Shown here: positions 1-12,990 of the stretch, in pieces
Numbering within the stretch: the stretch's first letter is position 1
Layout: each line of letters opens with the position of its first letter
Source: Humulus lupulus
Taxonomy: Eukaryota; Streptophyta; Magnoliopsida; Rosales; Cannabaceae
NCBI RefSeq assembly: GCF_963169125.1
Contig: NC_084801.1
Coordinates: forward strand, 114,541,061-114,605,060
Length of the DNA stretch: 64,000 nt
Reading direction: 5' to 3'
Translations under genes and position numbers: made by a program
Notes under the pieces: model-generated
Databases searched by the model: none
The model's input: the letters and a program-made list of their open reading frames with translations, nothing else
What the model was told of the DNA's origin: nothing

Positions 1-701
1 AAGATGCATCCACAACGATGAGGTGTCTAGTGTGTTGAATTTTTTCCACAATTATGCTTGTGGTGGTCACCAATGATTTATGCCGTTCTTGTATGAGGTG
101 CCAAAATTTAGGCTCCTTGTCCCGTCGACACACGATGCCCTTGAACCCAATTATTTCTATCAAAATATTTGATTGTTTGGGGATAGACTTTATGGGACCA
201 TTTCCACCTTCTTTTGGCTACCTCTACATTCTTCTCGCTGTGGATTATGTTTCAAAATGGGTTAAGGTCATACCCTGTTGAACCAATAATGATGCTACAG
301 TTGTCAAATTCTTGAAAGAAAATGTCTTATCAAAGTTCGGTACTCCTCGCACTATCATCAGTGATAAAGACACTCATTTTTGCAACAGATCTTTTGAGGC
401 TCTTATGTGTAAGTACAATGTACTTCATAAAGTTTCAAATGCCTATCATCCACAGACTAATGGCCAAACTGAGTTAGCAAGTAGGGAGATAAAACACATT
501 CTGGAAAAGACGATAAGTCCTAACTGCAAAGATTGGTCTACACGTCTTCTAGACGCTCTTTGGACTTACCTGACTGCTTTCAAATCCCCTCTTAGGATGT
601 CTCCCTATCGGCTTGTCTTTGGAAAAGCCTGTCATTTACCTGTTGAGCTCGAGCATAAAGCTTATTGGGCTATCAAAACCCTCTAATTTGATTTGAATGT
701 C
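1..701 (+). pseudogene. Athila-like Ty3 integrase, 5' part (broken)
   Basis: The plus strand encodes the zinc-finger end and catalytic core of a Ty3/gypsy integrase, which joins retrotransposon cDNA to the chromosome. Residues of the D-D-E core are visible: IDFMGPFPP (first Asp), SDKDTHF (second) and [13 protein letters not shown] (Glu). The motif [19 protein letters not shown] is typical of Athila-type elements. An in-frame TGA near 279-281 stands where related proteins usually have Arg, fitting CGA to TGA decay. A TAA follows at 684-686. The reading frame resumes exactly at 15333 after nest 1, so the interruption is a clean insertion. Copies upstream of the window are not visible. The Athila assignment is from remembered family motifs. 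Confidence 0.78.
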
Positions 702-1303
702 GCAGGTGTAACGTCTCAAATTCCCTAATGTGGATTAGTGCCTGGATTAGGGGGCCTCGAGGGCAAAAATTGGTTTATTGTGTTATTATGTGATTATATG
801 CATACTTATGTGAGTTATATTATTATATGGTTGTATTTGCATGCATGTGGGCCCGTTTCTTATTAGAAGGGCATTTTTGTAATTTTGACTCGTTGAAGGC
901 ATATTTGTATATTTGTGTGTATATATGTGATATAGGTGTGAGACCATATTATTATGTGGATATATTTGAGGTACTTGGCACGAGACGATCCTAGGAACCA
1001 AGTTAGCGGTTTAGTCGTAAAGGGTCAAATACCGAGCTCGGGGAGAGCCTGGGGTAGTTTGGTAATTTAGTACATTACCGGGATTGATCGGGTAATGGGA
1101 AATTATTTGTTAATTATTTAAAGATATTGTGAGTAACGGGAATTGTGAGACGTTAATTATGATTAACGGTACAATTGGCTAATGACGAGTTTGCCCTTGT
1201 GGCACAGGAAAGCAAGTTATTGGACTTAAGGGCATTTAGGTCTTTTAGGGGGTTTGTCTATACTTAGCCAAGTAGAAGACTGTAGAAAACCCCAAAGAAA
1301 AAA

Positions 1304-1335
<32 letters not shown>

Positions 1336-2934
1336 TGGTTACACTCTCTCTCTCATTTCCTCTTTGATTTTCTTGAGAAAAGCTTGGATTTAAAGAGAAT
1401 TGGAGCTAGGTTTGGGCTAGGATCTTGTTTGGGTAAAGCTAAGGGACAACCCAATGATTGAGGTAATAATTCTAAGCTTGAATTCTGAAGTTATTTCTCT
1501 GTTTTTATGGTGTTCTTGAGTTTGAGATCTTGGTTATGGATTTGAGTTTGTGATAGTGTTTTGAGTGTGTTAAAGCTTGGGTTTTGATGCTGGTAGTGTG
1601 TTGATAATGTTTAGGGGACTAAGTTCTGGCTTTGGGAAGGATTTGATATGGTTTTTGGTGAGTTTTTGGCTGAGGAAAAACAGGGAATTCTGGGTTCGTA
1701 GGGTCGCGACGCGACCCTGTTCTTGGGCACTGCAACCCGTGTGAACGCAGGGCCAGAATGGGTTTCTGCCTAAGAGGCGATGTGACTCTCAGGAGCAAGT
1801 CACGGATCGCATCTCCTTCCAGCCAGGGGGGAGGGTGCCTGTCTGGGAGGCACGCCGCGACCCCCAGGGTCAAGTCGCGACCCGCCTGGTTACATATAGT
1901 CACCTTAGGTTTTAATGATGAGATTCTACATTTGGTTATGACTAGGTTATTGCTAAGGGCTCAAGATCAGGATCATGCTCGAGGGTCATTCTTATTTTAC
2001 ATTATATTCGAACTTGAGGTAAGAAAACTGCACCCATTATGTGACATACATGATTAGGGCATGACCCAAATACTAAATATAGTTTTGATTGGGCATTGGC
2101 CCCTATAAATGCATATAATTATAATTATGCATGTGAATGGTTGATTAAAGCATGTTGAATGCTTTGTATATGGATATTTGTTATATGATGAATGCATGTT
2201 AGCATTATATACTTGAGAAAAGCATTGACTTATCAGTCAAGGACGACAATAGCGTTGAGCGCTGGTCACATTGACTTATGAGTCAAGGGCTGCAATAGCG
2301 CGTTGAGCGCTGGTCGATATGATTAGACCTAATCAGGAGCGCATTACTCGCTTGTTCGACCCAATGGTAGTAGAAAACTAAAGCGCCAGGTACGCTGGGC
2401 GAGCTCCAAGGCTGGTTATACAGAGGATAGGGCAATGGGCCCCAGGGTGATTTATTAGTCCCATATCCTAGGGTGCTGAGCGCCAATATGATTTATTAGT
2501 CATGTACTTGGGCAACGGGCCCCGATAAGATTCTGTTAATCAATTATTAGGGCAATTGATTCCATATGACATTGTAGTCATTTATGTAACGTCCCAAATT
2601 ACCAAATAAGGCTTAGGGCCTTGATTAGGGGGCCAGTATGGTAAATTATGGAATTACATGTTTATGTGTTTTATATGCGTGTAATTATGTGATTATGTGA
2701 GTTATATTATATGACTTGATATGCATGTTTAGGTGTAATAATTAAACATGTGGGCCCGTTTCTTATTATAAGGGCAATTTTCATAATTTGGCCCGTTATG
2801 GGTGTATTTGAAGTATATGTGATATATGTGTGGGACCACATTATGTGGATATACTTGGGTTACTCGGCACGAGGCGATCCTAGGGAGCAAGTTAGCGGGA
2901 AAGTCACAATGGTATCAATATTTTACTCGGTGTG

Positions 2935-5302
2935 TGTAATGCCCTGGTTACCCCAGAACCGCTATGGTGAACAGTGAACTGGAAATTTGACCCGCTACCT
3001 GAGTCCATTGGTTAAAAACGTGTTCTAAATGATATTAACAGGCTAAGGTGAAAAACCAACAAAAAAGAAAGGATATGTTTTATTTAATACATAAAATTGT
3101 TCATGGGCCCACAAGAACATTTACAAGTTATTTACAACTCAAAAAGGTCATTATTGTTTCAAAATTACAAACCCGCCGACCTAAGCGGAAAAAATAGGGT
3201 AAACCCCCTAATTCCTCTGAGAACTCCTTGGCCGTGGTGGTCAAGCAGCCTCATATGTACACATCACCACCTAAGCTCTCCACTCAAGGCTGGCTAAGCT
3301 TTTCTTTCCCTTTACCTGCACCACATAGCACCCATGAGCCAAAGCCAGTAAGAAAACACAGTATTGCATACAAACATTATCAAATGATTATCATTATAAT
3401 CACACAGAGCTTATAGCTCTTAAACAGATGAGTGAATATCACTGGAGGTTCTAGTAAACAATTCTGAGTGACTGACAAGCAAGTCACTAATTTAAACAAA
3501 AGAGTGGCTGCTAGGTAAGCCACTAGCCTTAAACAGATGAGAGACTGATAGGTGAGTCTCTAACTTAACAGTTGAGTGACTGATGGGTAAGCCACACAAG
3601 CGCTTATAGTATTCATCGAACTTGAGGTCGGTCCGGCATTAATGCTCTTTGAGTCATCCAATGAAGATGTCGATTAGATCTAATCTTTATTGGCTTGTTT
3701 TGAACACGCTAAGGCCGTCCTGACTTATGAGTCAGCACCGTGTGACCAGTGCTCAACACCACTGCCGAACCTGACTAATGAGTCATAACTTCACAGTTGA
3801 TACTGACACCTTTGCCAAATCTGACTAATTAGTCAGTACCATGCACAAGTGAGCAAGATTTGCTAAGCATTCAATAATCAATCCACGTCCACATTACACA
3901 ATCAACATGCCTCAAGAATAACCATGCATGTCACATATGGGGTGCAGTTTTCTTACCTATAGTTCGAGCGAGAAATAATAATAAGAACGACTCCTGAGAA
4001 CGATTGACCTTTGATTCCTTAGCGGTTACCTAATCACAACCAATTATAACCTCCATTAATGAAATTCAACAATGAGAGGGTCTTAACCTAAGCATCGCTC
4101 TCGGGACCTCGAAACATGCCCACACGGTGAGTAGATTCGATCCCGGGCCTTAAGGATTGAAACCCCAAGTCAAAAACCCTTAAAAACACTCAAAATGGGA
4201 CTTCGAAGGAACAAAGTAGCGCTACAACGCTGATCCCTAGCGCCCCAACGCTAATCTCAGAACCCCCAACACGCCCAAAAGACCCCTGTGTAGCGCCGTA
4301 GCGCCCTAGGGTGGGCACTATAGCGCTACCTCCAAACCTCCTTCTTCATCTCCTTCGATTCCAACCTGTTTCCAATGCTTCCAAATCCCATTTTTGGTGC
4401 CAAATGAACCCAAAAACCATCCTAACATACACCAAACATCACAACCATAAGAACCCTAGCCAAAACTCCCAACAAAACCAAGTATTCAACCTAGAAATCA
4501 CAACTATAAAACAGAACTAAAACAGGGCAAACCAGGGATTTCAATGGTTAGAAACTTACCCAAAGGTCAGGTTATGATGCTCTTCAATGGAGGAACACAC
4601 TCCCAAACTCCCAAGGCTTACTTCCCAAGCTTGAATCCTCAAGAATGGTTCAAAAAACACAAAGAAAACTGAAGGGAAGATAGGTACGGGAGAAGCTTCA
4701 AGTATACTCTGTTTTCTTCTTTTCTTTCAGCTAAAAAATGGTTATATCTATCCTAGGGGTGAAATGACCATTTTACCCCTAGGTCAATTAATAGTTTCTA
4801 AAGGCTTCCAAAGGAAAAATTGGTATTTTCCACCTACCTCGTTAATCATAATTAACGCTCTCCAATTCCCGCTATTCTCGATAAACTCAAACACCAATAA
4901 TTTATATCCCGTTACCCTTTAATTCCTGGTAACGCTCTAATCATTAAAATCACCCCGAGACTAATCCCGAGCCCTGAACATAAACCTGTTATGACTAGAC
5001 TGCTAATCAATAATCCAAGATCGTCTCATGTCGAATAGCTCGAACAATCCCACATTATAATGTGGTCTCAACAACATATCACCAACATGCATACAAATAT
5101 ACAATTATACCTCAACGGGTAAAATTATCACCACACCCCTGTAATTAAAAACGTGGACCCACATGCATGCATTTAACATCATATTATAATATAATTCACA
5201 TATACATGCATAATATCATTTAATGACATAATTAAGCAAGTATGGCCCTCCCAGCCTACTATTCCTGCCATTAAACCACATCAGAGAATTCGGGGCATTA
5301 CA
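2935..5302 (-). repeat. Element B 3' LTR
   Basis: It begins TGTAATGCC and ends GGCATTACA as read on the plus strand. Visible inside are the conserved LTR block (3307-3357), a cluster of AGCGCT-type palindromes (4217-4330), a possible splice donor read on minus (about 3943-3958) and a TATA-like AGATATAACC on minus (about 4740-4752). It matches 10350-12730 almost throughout. Confidence 0.9.
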
Positions 5303-5318
5303 ACTATCCCCTCCTTAC
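5303..5318 (-). other. Element B polypurine tract
   Basis: Read on the minus strand, GTAAGGAGGGGATAGT lies directly before the 3' LTR. Such a purine run primes plus-strand DNA synthesis in LTR retrotransposons. Position and composition fit; comparable tracts sit at the same place in elements D and E. Confidence 0.7.
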
Positions 5319-5338
5319 AGAAATTTCGTCCTCGAAAT

Positions 5339-6424
5339 TTACCTGAACAGCTCGAGATACTGACTCTGCATATCTGACTCCAGCTCCCAGGTCGCTTCCT
5401 CGACCTTGCTGTTCATCCATAATACCTTAACCAAAGGTATCGTCTTATTCATGAGGACCTTATACTTTCTGTCAAGAATCTGAACTAGATGCTCCTCAAA
5501 GGAGAGATCTGGCTCAAGCTCCAGATCCTCATAGCTCAAAATATGATTCACATCAGATACATACCTCCGAAGAGCTAAAACATGAAATACATTATGCACG
5601 GCCAACAACGCCAGAGGCAAAGCCAATCTGTAAGCCATCTGACCAATCCTCTCCAGGATCTCAAATGGACCTACAAATCTAGGGCTTAGCTTGCCCTTCT
5701 TCCCAAACCTTCTCACCCCTTTCCATGGCGAGACTCTAAGGAAGACATAGTCTCCCACTTGGAACTCCACGTTCCTGCGCTTGGGATCTGCATAGCTTTT
5801 CTGTCTACTCTGAGAAGTAAGCATTCTAGGTCTAATCTTCTCAATAGCCTCACTGGTCCTCTGAACCGCCTCAGGACCTAAGTATCTCCTTTCACCTTTC
5901 TCATCCCAATTAATGGGAGATCTGCACTTCCTACCATACAGCATCTCATAAGGTGCAACTCCAATGGTAGACTGATAACTGCTGTTGTAGGAGAACTCTA
6001 TCAAAGGTAGATACTTACTCCAAGATCCACCAAAGTCCAACACACATGCCCACAGCATGTCTTCCAAAATCTGGATCGTCCTCTCAGATTGCCCATCTGT
6101 CTGAGGATGATAAGTAGTACTGAACTTCAGTTGTGTCCCCATGGCTTTCTGCAAACTCCCCCAGAACTTGGAAGTAGAAGTACGGTCCCGATCTAACATG
6201 ATCGACCTAGGCGCTCCATGGAGGCGCACGATCTCTCTCACATAGAGATCTGCATACTGGTCAACTGTGTAAGTAGTCCTCACTGGCAAGAAGTGAGCTG
6301 ACTTGGTGTAGCGATCTACTATCACCCAAATAAAATCATGTTGACCAACAGTCCTAGGTAAGCCCACCACAAAATCCATTATGATGTCTTCCCACTTCCA
6401 CTCTGGGATATCCAGAGGCTGCAA
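5339..6424 (-). pseudogene. Element B integrase core and chromodomain-like tail
   Basis: About 360 codons, minus strand. The integrase core has Asp in IMDFVVGLP, Asp in MLDRDRTS and Glu in [11 protein letters not shown], so the D-D-E triad is present. After it come the GPY/F-type motif [15 protein letters not shown] and a C-terminal segment with KVLW and EEATWELE, typical of chromodomain tails of Tekay-type chromoviruses, thought to guide insertion to heterochromatin. The end, ELFR then TAA at 5339-5341, matches the family. The segment is cut from the upstream HHCC finger by an in-frame TAG at about 6455-6457. Element E has Lys at that position, so this is probably AAG to TAG. This is the best preserved integrase in the window. 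Confidence 0.85.
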
Positions 6425-6457
6425 TAACCCTGCCGGCCTCTGATGCTCAGCCTTGAC

Positions 6458-7273
6458 CTATTGACATGTCAAGCACTTAGCCACATACTCTACTACATCT
6501 CTCTTCATCCCTGGCCACCAATACAATGATCTCACATCCTGATACATCTTCGTGGTGCCTGGATGCAAAGAGTAAGGTGTAGTATGAGATTCATCCAAAA
6601 CACACCTCAAAGCAGTGTCTAGCGGAACACATATCCGCCCTTTGTATCTCAACAAGCCTATCTCAAACACTGTATAATCTCTGGATGCTCCAACCAGAAC
6701 ATCCTCCCTGATCTTGATCAGCTGTGGATCACTCAACTGACCTTCCTTGATTCTCTCCAACCGCGTAGACTGTAGCGTAATATTAGCCAACTGGCCCACC
6801 AGCAACTCTATACCAGCTCTGGTCATATCATTTGCTAACTCTCTGGCTATCAGCCTCATACCATGAATCTCTCCCGGACCCTTCCAGCTTAAAGCATCAG
6901 CTACCATGTTGGCTTTTCCTGGATGATACAGGATCTCACAATCATAATCTTTTACTAGCTCCAGCCAACGCCTTTGTCTCATATTAAGATCTTTCTGGGT
7001 GAAGAAGTACTTCAGGCTCTTGTGGTCAGTATAGATCTCACACTTTTCTCCATAGAGATAATGCCTCCATATCTTTAAAGCAAAAACCACCGCCGCCAAC
7101 TCTAAATCATGAGTGGGATATCTATTTTCATACTCCTTCAACTGGGGAGAAGCATAAGCTATTACCTTCTCTGATTGCATCAAAACACAGCCCAAACCCT
7201 GATGAGAAGCATCGCAATAAATCACAAACTTCTCCTGATCTGTTGGGAGACTCAGAATTGGAGTTGTAATCAA
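6458..7273 (-). pseudogene. Element B RNase H, linker and integrase HHCC finger
   Basis: The segment opens with the RNase H domain that degrades the RNA strand of the cDNA hybrid. Acidic residues are visible in [31 protein letters not shown] and MVADALSW. A linker follows, then the integrase zinc finger with [20 protein letters not shown] and CLTC before the stop. It is separated from the reverse transcriptase by a TAG near 7286, where related copies read CAG (FQELKQ). Reading continues in the same frame on both sides, so these are nonsense changes in one polyprotein, not separate genes. Confidence 0.85.
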
Positions 7274-7288
7274 CCTCTGCTTCAGTTC

Positions 7289-8643
7289 CTAGAAGTTGTT
7301 CTCACATTTATCTGACTCCACAAATTTCTGACTCTTGCGTGTCAGCTCAGTCAATGCACTAGCAATCTTTGAGAACCCTTCCACGAAACGCCTATAATAA
7401 CCTGCCAATCCAAGGAAACTTCTAACCTCAGAAGCATTCTTTGGCCTTGGCCAATCTCTGGCCGCTTCAATCTTCGCTGGATCTACCTTAATCCCCTCCT
7501 TACTGACAATATGCCCAAGAAAGGATACCTGAGATAACCAGAATTCACATTTCTTGAACTTTGAGAAAAATCTGTGTTCCCTCAGTCTCTGTAGATCTAA
7601 CCTCAGATGTTGCTCATGCTCTGACTTAGACTGAGAATATACCAGAATAGCATATATGAAGACGATCACAAACTGGTCTAGATAATCCTTGAACACTCTG
7701 TTCATCAGATCCATAAACGCAGCAGGGGCATTAGTCAATCCAAATGACATGACTAAAAACTCATAATGCCCATACCTGGTACGAAAAGCAGTCTTCGTAT
7801 ATCTCCCTTCTTGACTCTCAACTGATGATAACCAGAACGAAGGTCGATCTTAGAGAATACCTTCTTACCTTGTAACTGGTCAAACAGATCATCTATCCTT
7901 GGAAAAGGATACTTGTTCTTAATTGTCAGCTTATTCAGTTCCCTGTAATCTATACACATTCTCAGAGAACCATCCTTCTTCTTCACAAACAGAACTGGCG
8001 CACCCCAAGGTGAGAAACTAGGTCTGATAAAACCCAAATCTAACAGTTCTTGCAACTGCACCTTTAATTCTGTTAACTCAGCTGGGGCCATTCTGTAAGG
8101 CGCTCTAGACACTGGCTCCGCCCCTGGTGCCAGTTCTATAAAAAACTCAATTTCCCTGTGTGGTGGCAACCCTGGCAAATATTTTGGAAACACATCCAGG
8201 AATTCACATACAAGTCTAGTATCCTCTGGTCTCACTGGCATGACCTGAGTGGTATCAACCACACTGGCTAAGAATCCAATGCAACCTCTTTGCAATAGAT
8301 CCCTGACCCTCAACACAGAAATCATAGGAATACGAGGTCCATGCACAGCACCAACAAACACAAAAGGATCCTCACCTTCAGGCTCGAAGGTGACCATCTT
8401 CCTTCTGCAATCAATGGCTGCCCCATACTTTGCCAACCAATCCATACCCAGTATCATTTCAAAGTCAGTCATAACCAACTCTATCAAGTCCACTGATAAC
8501 TCTTTGCCCTCTACTGTCACTGGCAAAGATCTGACCCATCTCCTGGATACCACTAACTCTCCAGTGGGTAACAAAGTACCAAACCCCATAGCATAAAAAT
8601 CACAGGGTCGACACAGTCTATCAATAACACTACTAGCAACAAA
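7289..8643 (-). pseudogene. Element B protease end and reverse transcriptase, catalytic pair lost
   Basis: From 8643 down, the frame covers the end of the aspartic protease, including ILGMDWL and the GPRIPMIS linker. The reverse transcriptase then begins at about 8100 with [27 protein letters not shown] and [12 protein letters not shown] frameshift near 7790 separates this from [20 protein letters not shown]. The catalytic motif, normally FIDDILVYS, reads FIYAILVYS (codons near 7649-7654): both catalytic Asp residues are replaced, by Tyr and Ala. The enzyme would be dead even without the frameshift. The downstream [15 protein letters not shown] and YYRRFV regions are conserved. Confidence 0.85.
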
Positions 8644-9905
8644 AGATTATGTAGCACCAGAATCAATTAATACATTATAAGGGGTTCCAGCACTAAGAAG
8701 CTGGCCTGTAACAACTGAGGGGGAAACCTCGGCTTCTGCTTGAGTCAATGCGAACACTCGAGCTGGGGTCGAGCTATCCACCTTCTTGGGTTCTTCTTTT
8801 CTTACCTGAGGGCAATCCTTCTTAAAATGACCTACCGCTCCACACAAGTAGCAGGCCTTTGCCCTACACTCTCCCAAATGACGCCTCTTGCAACTAGGGC
8901 ATTCAGGACGAGTCTTCCAGGCTTCACTACCCCCTGGACGACCCATTGTAATACCACGGGGCTGCCTGTCAGGACTTGGAACTGGGAAGGTGTCAGGAAC
9001 CTTCCTCTTCTGATCACTGGGGCCTACACCCCTACCAGAACCCACAAATGGAGGAACTATCCTCCTGAAATCCTTTCTGGCTGCACTGTCACACCAGATC
9101 TTGTTCTCTGCACTCTCAGCTGTGAGTGCCTTCTCAACCACCTTTGCATAGGTAGTAACCCCTGCCACAGTGGTGATACGTACATCACGGGCTAACCTGG
9201 GTTGTAGCCCTTGAAGGAATCTCTCTCTCTTGGTCCCATCAGTGGGCACCAACTCCGTGGAAAACTTTCTCAAACGATCAAACTTCAAGGCATACTCAGT
9301 GACTGACAAACTTCCCTGTAGTAGCCTAATGAATTCCTCAGCTTTAGCTGCCTTGATGGCATCATTATAGTACTTCTCATTAAACAAGGTCTGAAACTCC
9401 TCCCAACTCAAGGCATTAACATTCTTGGTCTGGGTAATCACCTACCACCAAATCAGGGCATGCTCCCGAAACATATAAGTGGCACATGCCACCCTCTCAT
9501 TACTAGTTACCCTCATAAAATCAAGGATAGTGGTAATCATACTCATCCACTGCTCTACCTTGGCAGGATCTGCACTGCCCTCAAACACTGGAGGTTGTTG
9601 CTTCCTGAACCTTTCATAAAGAGGTTCCCATTTATTTCCTACCTCAGGCAGCTGCTCTGCTACTGGCACCGACCAGGAGGTGCCTCTGATACACTAGCCA
9701 CTGCAGGCACTTGCTGCTGTCTTAGGAGAGGAAGCTCCTCTCCCTATTTCTACACTGTTGCCTATAGATCATTAAACAACTGCTGCCAATTTGCAGGAGC
9801 TGGCTGTGGAATCTGAGACTGGTCATTTTCCTGACCTTGACTATTATTATTATTCTGGACCTGATCACTCTGGCTAGCTGAAGTATCTGTCTGCCCTGGA
9901 TTCAT
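8644..9905 (-). pseudogene. Element B gag, zinc knuckle and protease start (broken)
   Basis: Gag forms the particle that packages retrotransposon RNA. The likely start is the ATG at 9905-9903 (MNPGQTDTS), 550 bp inside the 5' LTR edge. Visible are WEPLYERFRKQQPPVFEG, the capsid-like region with ALIWW, a CPSCKRRHLGEC segment, the zinc knuckle CYLCGAVGHFKKDCP and, at the C-terminal side, the protease site LIDSGAT. In-frame stops lie near 9763 (after QQLFNDL), near 9440 (TAG after the WW pair, where Glu is usual) and at about 8644 (TAA where the next residue would be His). Gag and pol share one frame, as in related elements. Confidence 0.82.
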
Positions 9906-10349
9906 TCTTATTTCTGATACCTTGCTGAAACATTCATCAATAAGGCCAGTCAGGTAGTAATAACTAAACCTCTTGCCGCCTCACAGTCCAAGAACAAGAA
10001 GACAATTATCACATTCCACAGTCATTCAATTATACAAGCAGATACATGTTTATAGCATTCAACACTTAGCATGTATCGCATAATAATTCATAACAACCAT
10101 ACTGATGAGTATGTTCCATCAATTTCAGTACTAATTAGCACACAGTTGCAGAGAATATAATATTTCAAGGCACAGGTTTAACATAGTGTCTCATGCATAC
10201 AGGTAAAGCATATATATTATATTTAAGCAGTAATACTTATAACTACATAAATAATTACCAAACCATGAGTCAAGCTTGACTTCAGTGATGTGTGTACATG
10301 CCTAGCCAGTCTACAGGAACCTTAACCTTGGCACGCTCTGATACCAAGC
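9906..10349 (-). other. Element B leader and primer-binding site
   Basis: This noncoding leader lies between the gag ATG and the 5' LTR. Read on minus, positions 10346-10335 give TGGTATCAGAGC, the complement of the plant initiator methionine tRNA 3' end, three bases from the LTR. That is the primer site for reverse transcription in most plant Tekay elements. No ORF is seen in the rest. Confidence 0.88.
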
Positions 10350-12730
10350 TGTAATGCCCTGGTTACCCCAGAACCGTTATGGTGAACCAGAAATTTGACC
10401 CGCTACCCGAGTCCTTTGGTTAAAAACGTGTTCTAAATGTTATTAACAGGCTAAGGTGAAAAACCAACAAAAAAGAAAGGATATGTTTTATTTAATACAT
10501 AAAATTGTTCATGGGCCCACAAGAACATTTACAAGTTATTTACAACTCAAAAAGGTCATTACTGTTTCAAAATTACAAACCCGCCGACCTAAGCAGCAAA
10601 AATAGGGTAAACCCCCTAGTTCCTCTGAGAACTCCTTGGCCGTGGTGGTTAAGCGGCCGCATATGTACACATCACCACCTAAGCTCTCCACTCAAGGCTG
10701 GGTAAGCTTTTCTTTCCCTTTACCTGCACCACATAGCACCCATGAGCCAAAGCCCAGCAAGAAAACACGGTATTGCATACAAACATTATCAAATGATTAT
10801 CATTATAATAACACAGAGCTTATAGCTCTTAAACAGATGAGTGAATATCACTGGAGGTTCCAGTAAACCATTCTGAGTGACTGACAAGAAAGTCACTAAT
10901 TTAAACAGAAGAGTGGCTGCTAGGTAAGCCACTAGCCTTAACACAGATGAGAGACTGATAGATGAGTCTCTAACTTAACAGTTGAGTGACCGATGGGTAA
11001 TCCACACAAGCGCTTATAGTATTCATCAAACTTGAGGTCAGTCCGACATTAATGCTCTTTGAGTCATCCAATGCAGATGTCGATTAGATCTAATCTTTAT
11101 TGGCTTGCGTTGAACACGTTAAGGCCGTCCTGACTTATGAGTCAGCACCGTGTGACCAGTGCTCAGTACCACTGCCGAACCTGACTAATGAGTCACAGCT
11201 TCACAGTTGATACTGACACCTTTGCCAAATCTGATTAATTAGTCAGTACCATGCACAAGTGAGCAAGATTTGCTAAGCATTCAATAATCAATCCACGTTC
11301 ACATTACACAATCAACATGCCTCAAGAATAACCATGCATGTCACATATGGGGTGCAGTTTTCTTACCTCTGGTTCGAGCGAGAAATAATAATAAGAACGA
11401 CTCCTGAGAACGATCGACCTTTGATTCCTTAGCGGTTACCTAATCACAACCAATTATAACCTCCATTAATGAAATTTAACAATGAGAGGGTCTTAACCTA
11501 AGCACCGCTCTCGGGACCTCGAAACATGCCCACACTGTGAGTAGATTCGATCACGGGCCTTAAGGATTGAAAACCCAAGTCAAAAACCCTTAAAAGCACT
11601 CAAAATGGGACTTTGAAGGAACAGAGTAGCGCTACAGCGCTAATCCCTAGCGCCCTAGCGCTAATCTCAGAACCCCCATCATGCCCAAAAGACCTCAATG
11701 TAGCGCTGTAGCGCCCTAGGGTGGGCGCTACAGCGCTACCTCCAAACCCGATGCCCCCTGAAACCTCCTTCTTCATCTCCTTCGATTCCAACTTGTTTCC
11801 AATGCTTCCAAATCCCATTTTTGGTGCCAAATGAACCCAAAAAACATCCTAACATATACCAAACTTCACAACCATAAGAACCTTAGCCAAAACTCCCAAC
11901 AAAACCAAGTATTCAACCTAGAAATCACAACTGTAAAACAGAACTAAAACAGGGCAAACCAGGGATTCCAATGGTTAGAAACTTACCCAAAGCTCGGCTT
12001 ATGATGCTCTTCAATGGAGGAACACACTCCAAAACTCCCAAGGCTTATTTCCCAAGCTTGAATCCTCAAGAATGGTTCAAAAATCACAAAGAAAACTGAA
12101 GGGAAGATAGGTACGGGAGAAGCTTCAAGTATACTCTGTTTTCTACTTTTCTTTCAGCTAAGAAATGGTTATATCTATCCTAGGGGTGAAATGACCATTT
12201 TACCCCTAGGTCAATTAATAGTTTTTAAAGGCCTCCTAGGGCAAAATTGGTATTTTCCACCTACCTCGTTAATCATAATTAACGCTCTCCAATTCCCGCT
12301 ATTCTCGATAAACTCAAACACCAATAATTTATATCCCGTTACCCTTTAATTCCCGGTAACGCTCTAATCATTAAAATCACCCCGAGACTAATCCCGAGCC
12401 CCGAACATAAACCTGTTATGACTAGACCGATAATCAATAATCCAAGATCGTCTCATGCTGAATAGCTCGAGCAATCCCACACTATAATGTGGTCTCAACA
12501 ACATATCACCAATATGCATACAAATATACAATTATACCCTCAACGGGTAAAATTATCATCACACCCCTGTAATTAAAAACGTAGACCCACATGCATGCAT
12601 TTAACATCATATTATAATTTAATTCACATATACATGCATAATATCATTTAATGACATAATTAAGCAAGTATGGCCCTCCCGGCCTACTATTCCAGCCATT
12701 AAACCACATCGGAGAATTCGAGGCATTACA
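10350..12730 (-). repeat. Element B 5' LTR
   Basis: It is the partner of 2935-5302, with only scattered differences and small indels. It holds the same marks: conserved LTR block at about 10717-10768, AGCGCT palindrome cluster at 11626-11740, and TATA-like AGATATAACC read on minus near 12165-12180. The right end abuts target duplication GTGTG. Confidence 0.9.
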
Positions 12731-12919
12731 GTGTGAGTCAAGGGCTATATATAGTATTTAGTACATTACTGGGTTATCGGGTAATGGGAATGAATATTTG
12801 ATGATATATGGGGAGTTAGTGAGATTGGAAGGAAATTCTGGGAATTTTGACTATTTTACCCTCGAGGGCGTTTTTGGGACCCTGAGCATTGGGATTTACT
12901 TGAGGTTATGTTCAAAATA

Positions 12920-12921
<2 letters not shown>

Positions 12922-12978
<57 letters not shown>

Positions 12979-12990
12979 CCCCCCCCCCCC
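12922..12990. repeat. (TC)n microsatellite followed by a 15-base C run
   Basis: About 27 TC units run directly into 15 consecutive C residues, inside solo LTR C. A shorter CT repeat sits at the matching place in solo LTR A (1311-1336). The tract lies where the LTR transcript 5' end would be expected, so it is probably an expanded form of a pyrimidine-rich leader. Confidence 0.9.

Larger units (their letters stand above)
2935..12730 (-). mobile_element. Element B: complete Tekay-type Ty3/gypsy retrotransposon, defective
   Basis: This is a full-length minus-strand element with two LTRs of about 2.37 kb (2935-5302 and 10350-12730) and a perfect target duplication GTGTG (2930-2934 and 12731-12735). 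Its ends are TGTAATGCC and GGCATTACA. The primer-binding site is next to the right LTR, a purine-rich tract (minus strand AAGGAGGGGATAG) lies next to the left one, and gag-protease-RT-RNase H-integrase follow in gypsy order between them. The integrase tail carries a GPF motif and a chromodomain-like end, which marks a chromovirus, most likely the Tekay/Del clade. The LTRs look nearly identical by eye, so insertion was recent. All coding parts are damaged. Confidence 0.92.

Noticed and set aside
1619..2057. Overlapping open frames of 94-99 residues on both strands in solo LTR A
   Set aside because: They cover the GC-rich LTR module, where stops are rare by composition. There is no domain and no conservation of frame in the sister LTRs.
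3097..3416. Two short plus-strand frames repeated at 10505-10866
   Set aside because: The same frames occur because these are the two LTRs of element B. They run antisense to the element and match no protein family.
8249..8596. Plus-strand frame opposite the B protease (also 23224-23679 and 43260-43736 opposite E and D)
   Set aside because: These are shadows of gag-pol on the opposite strand, repeated in each element for that reason.
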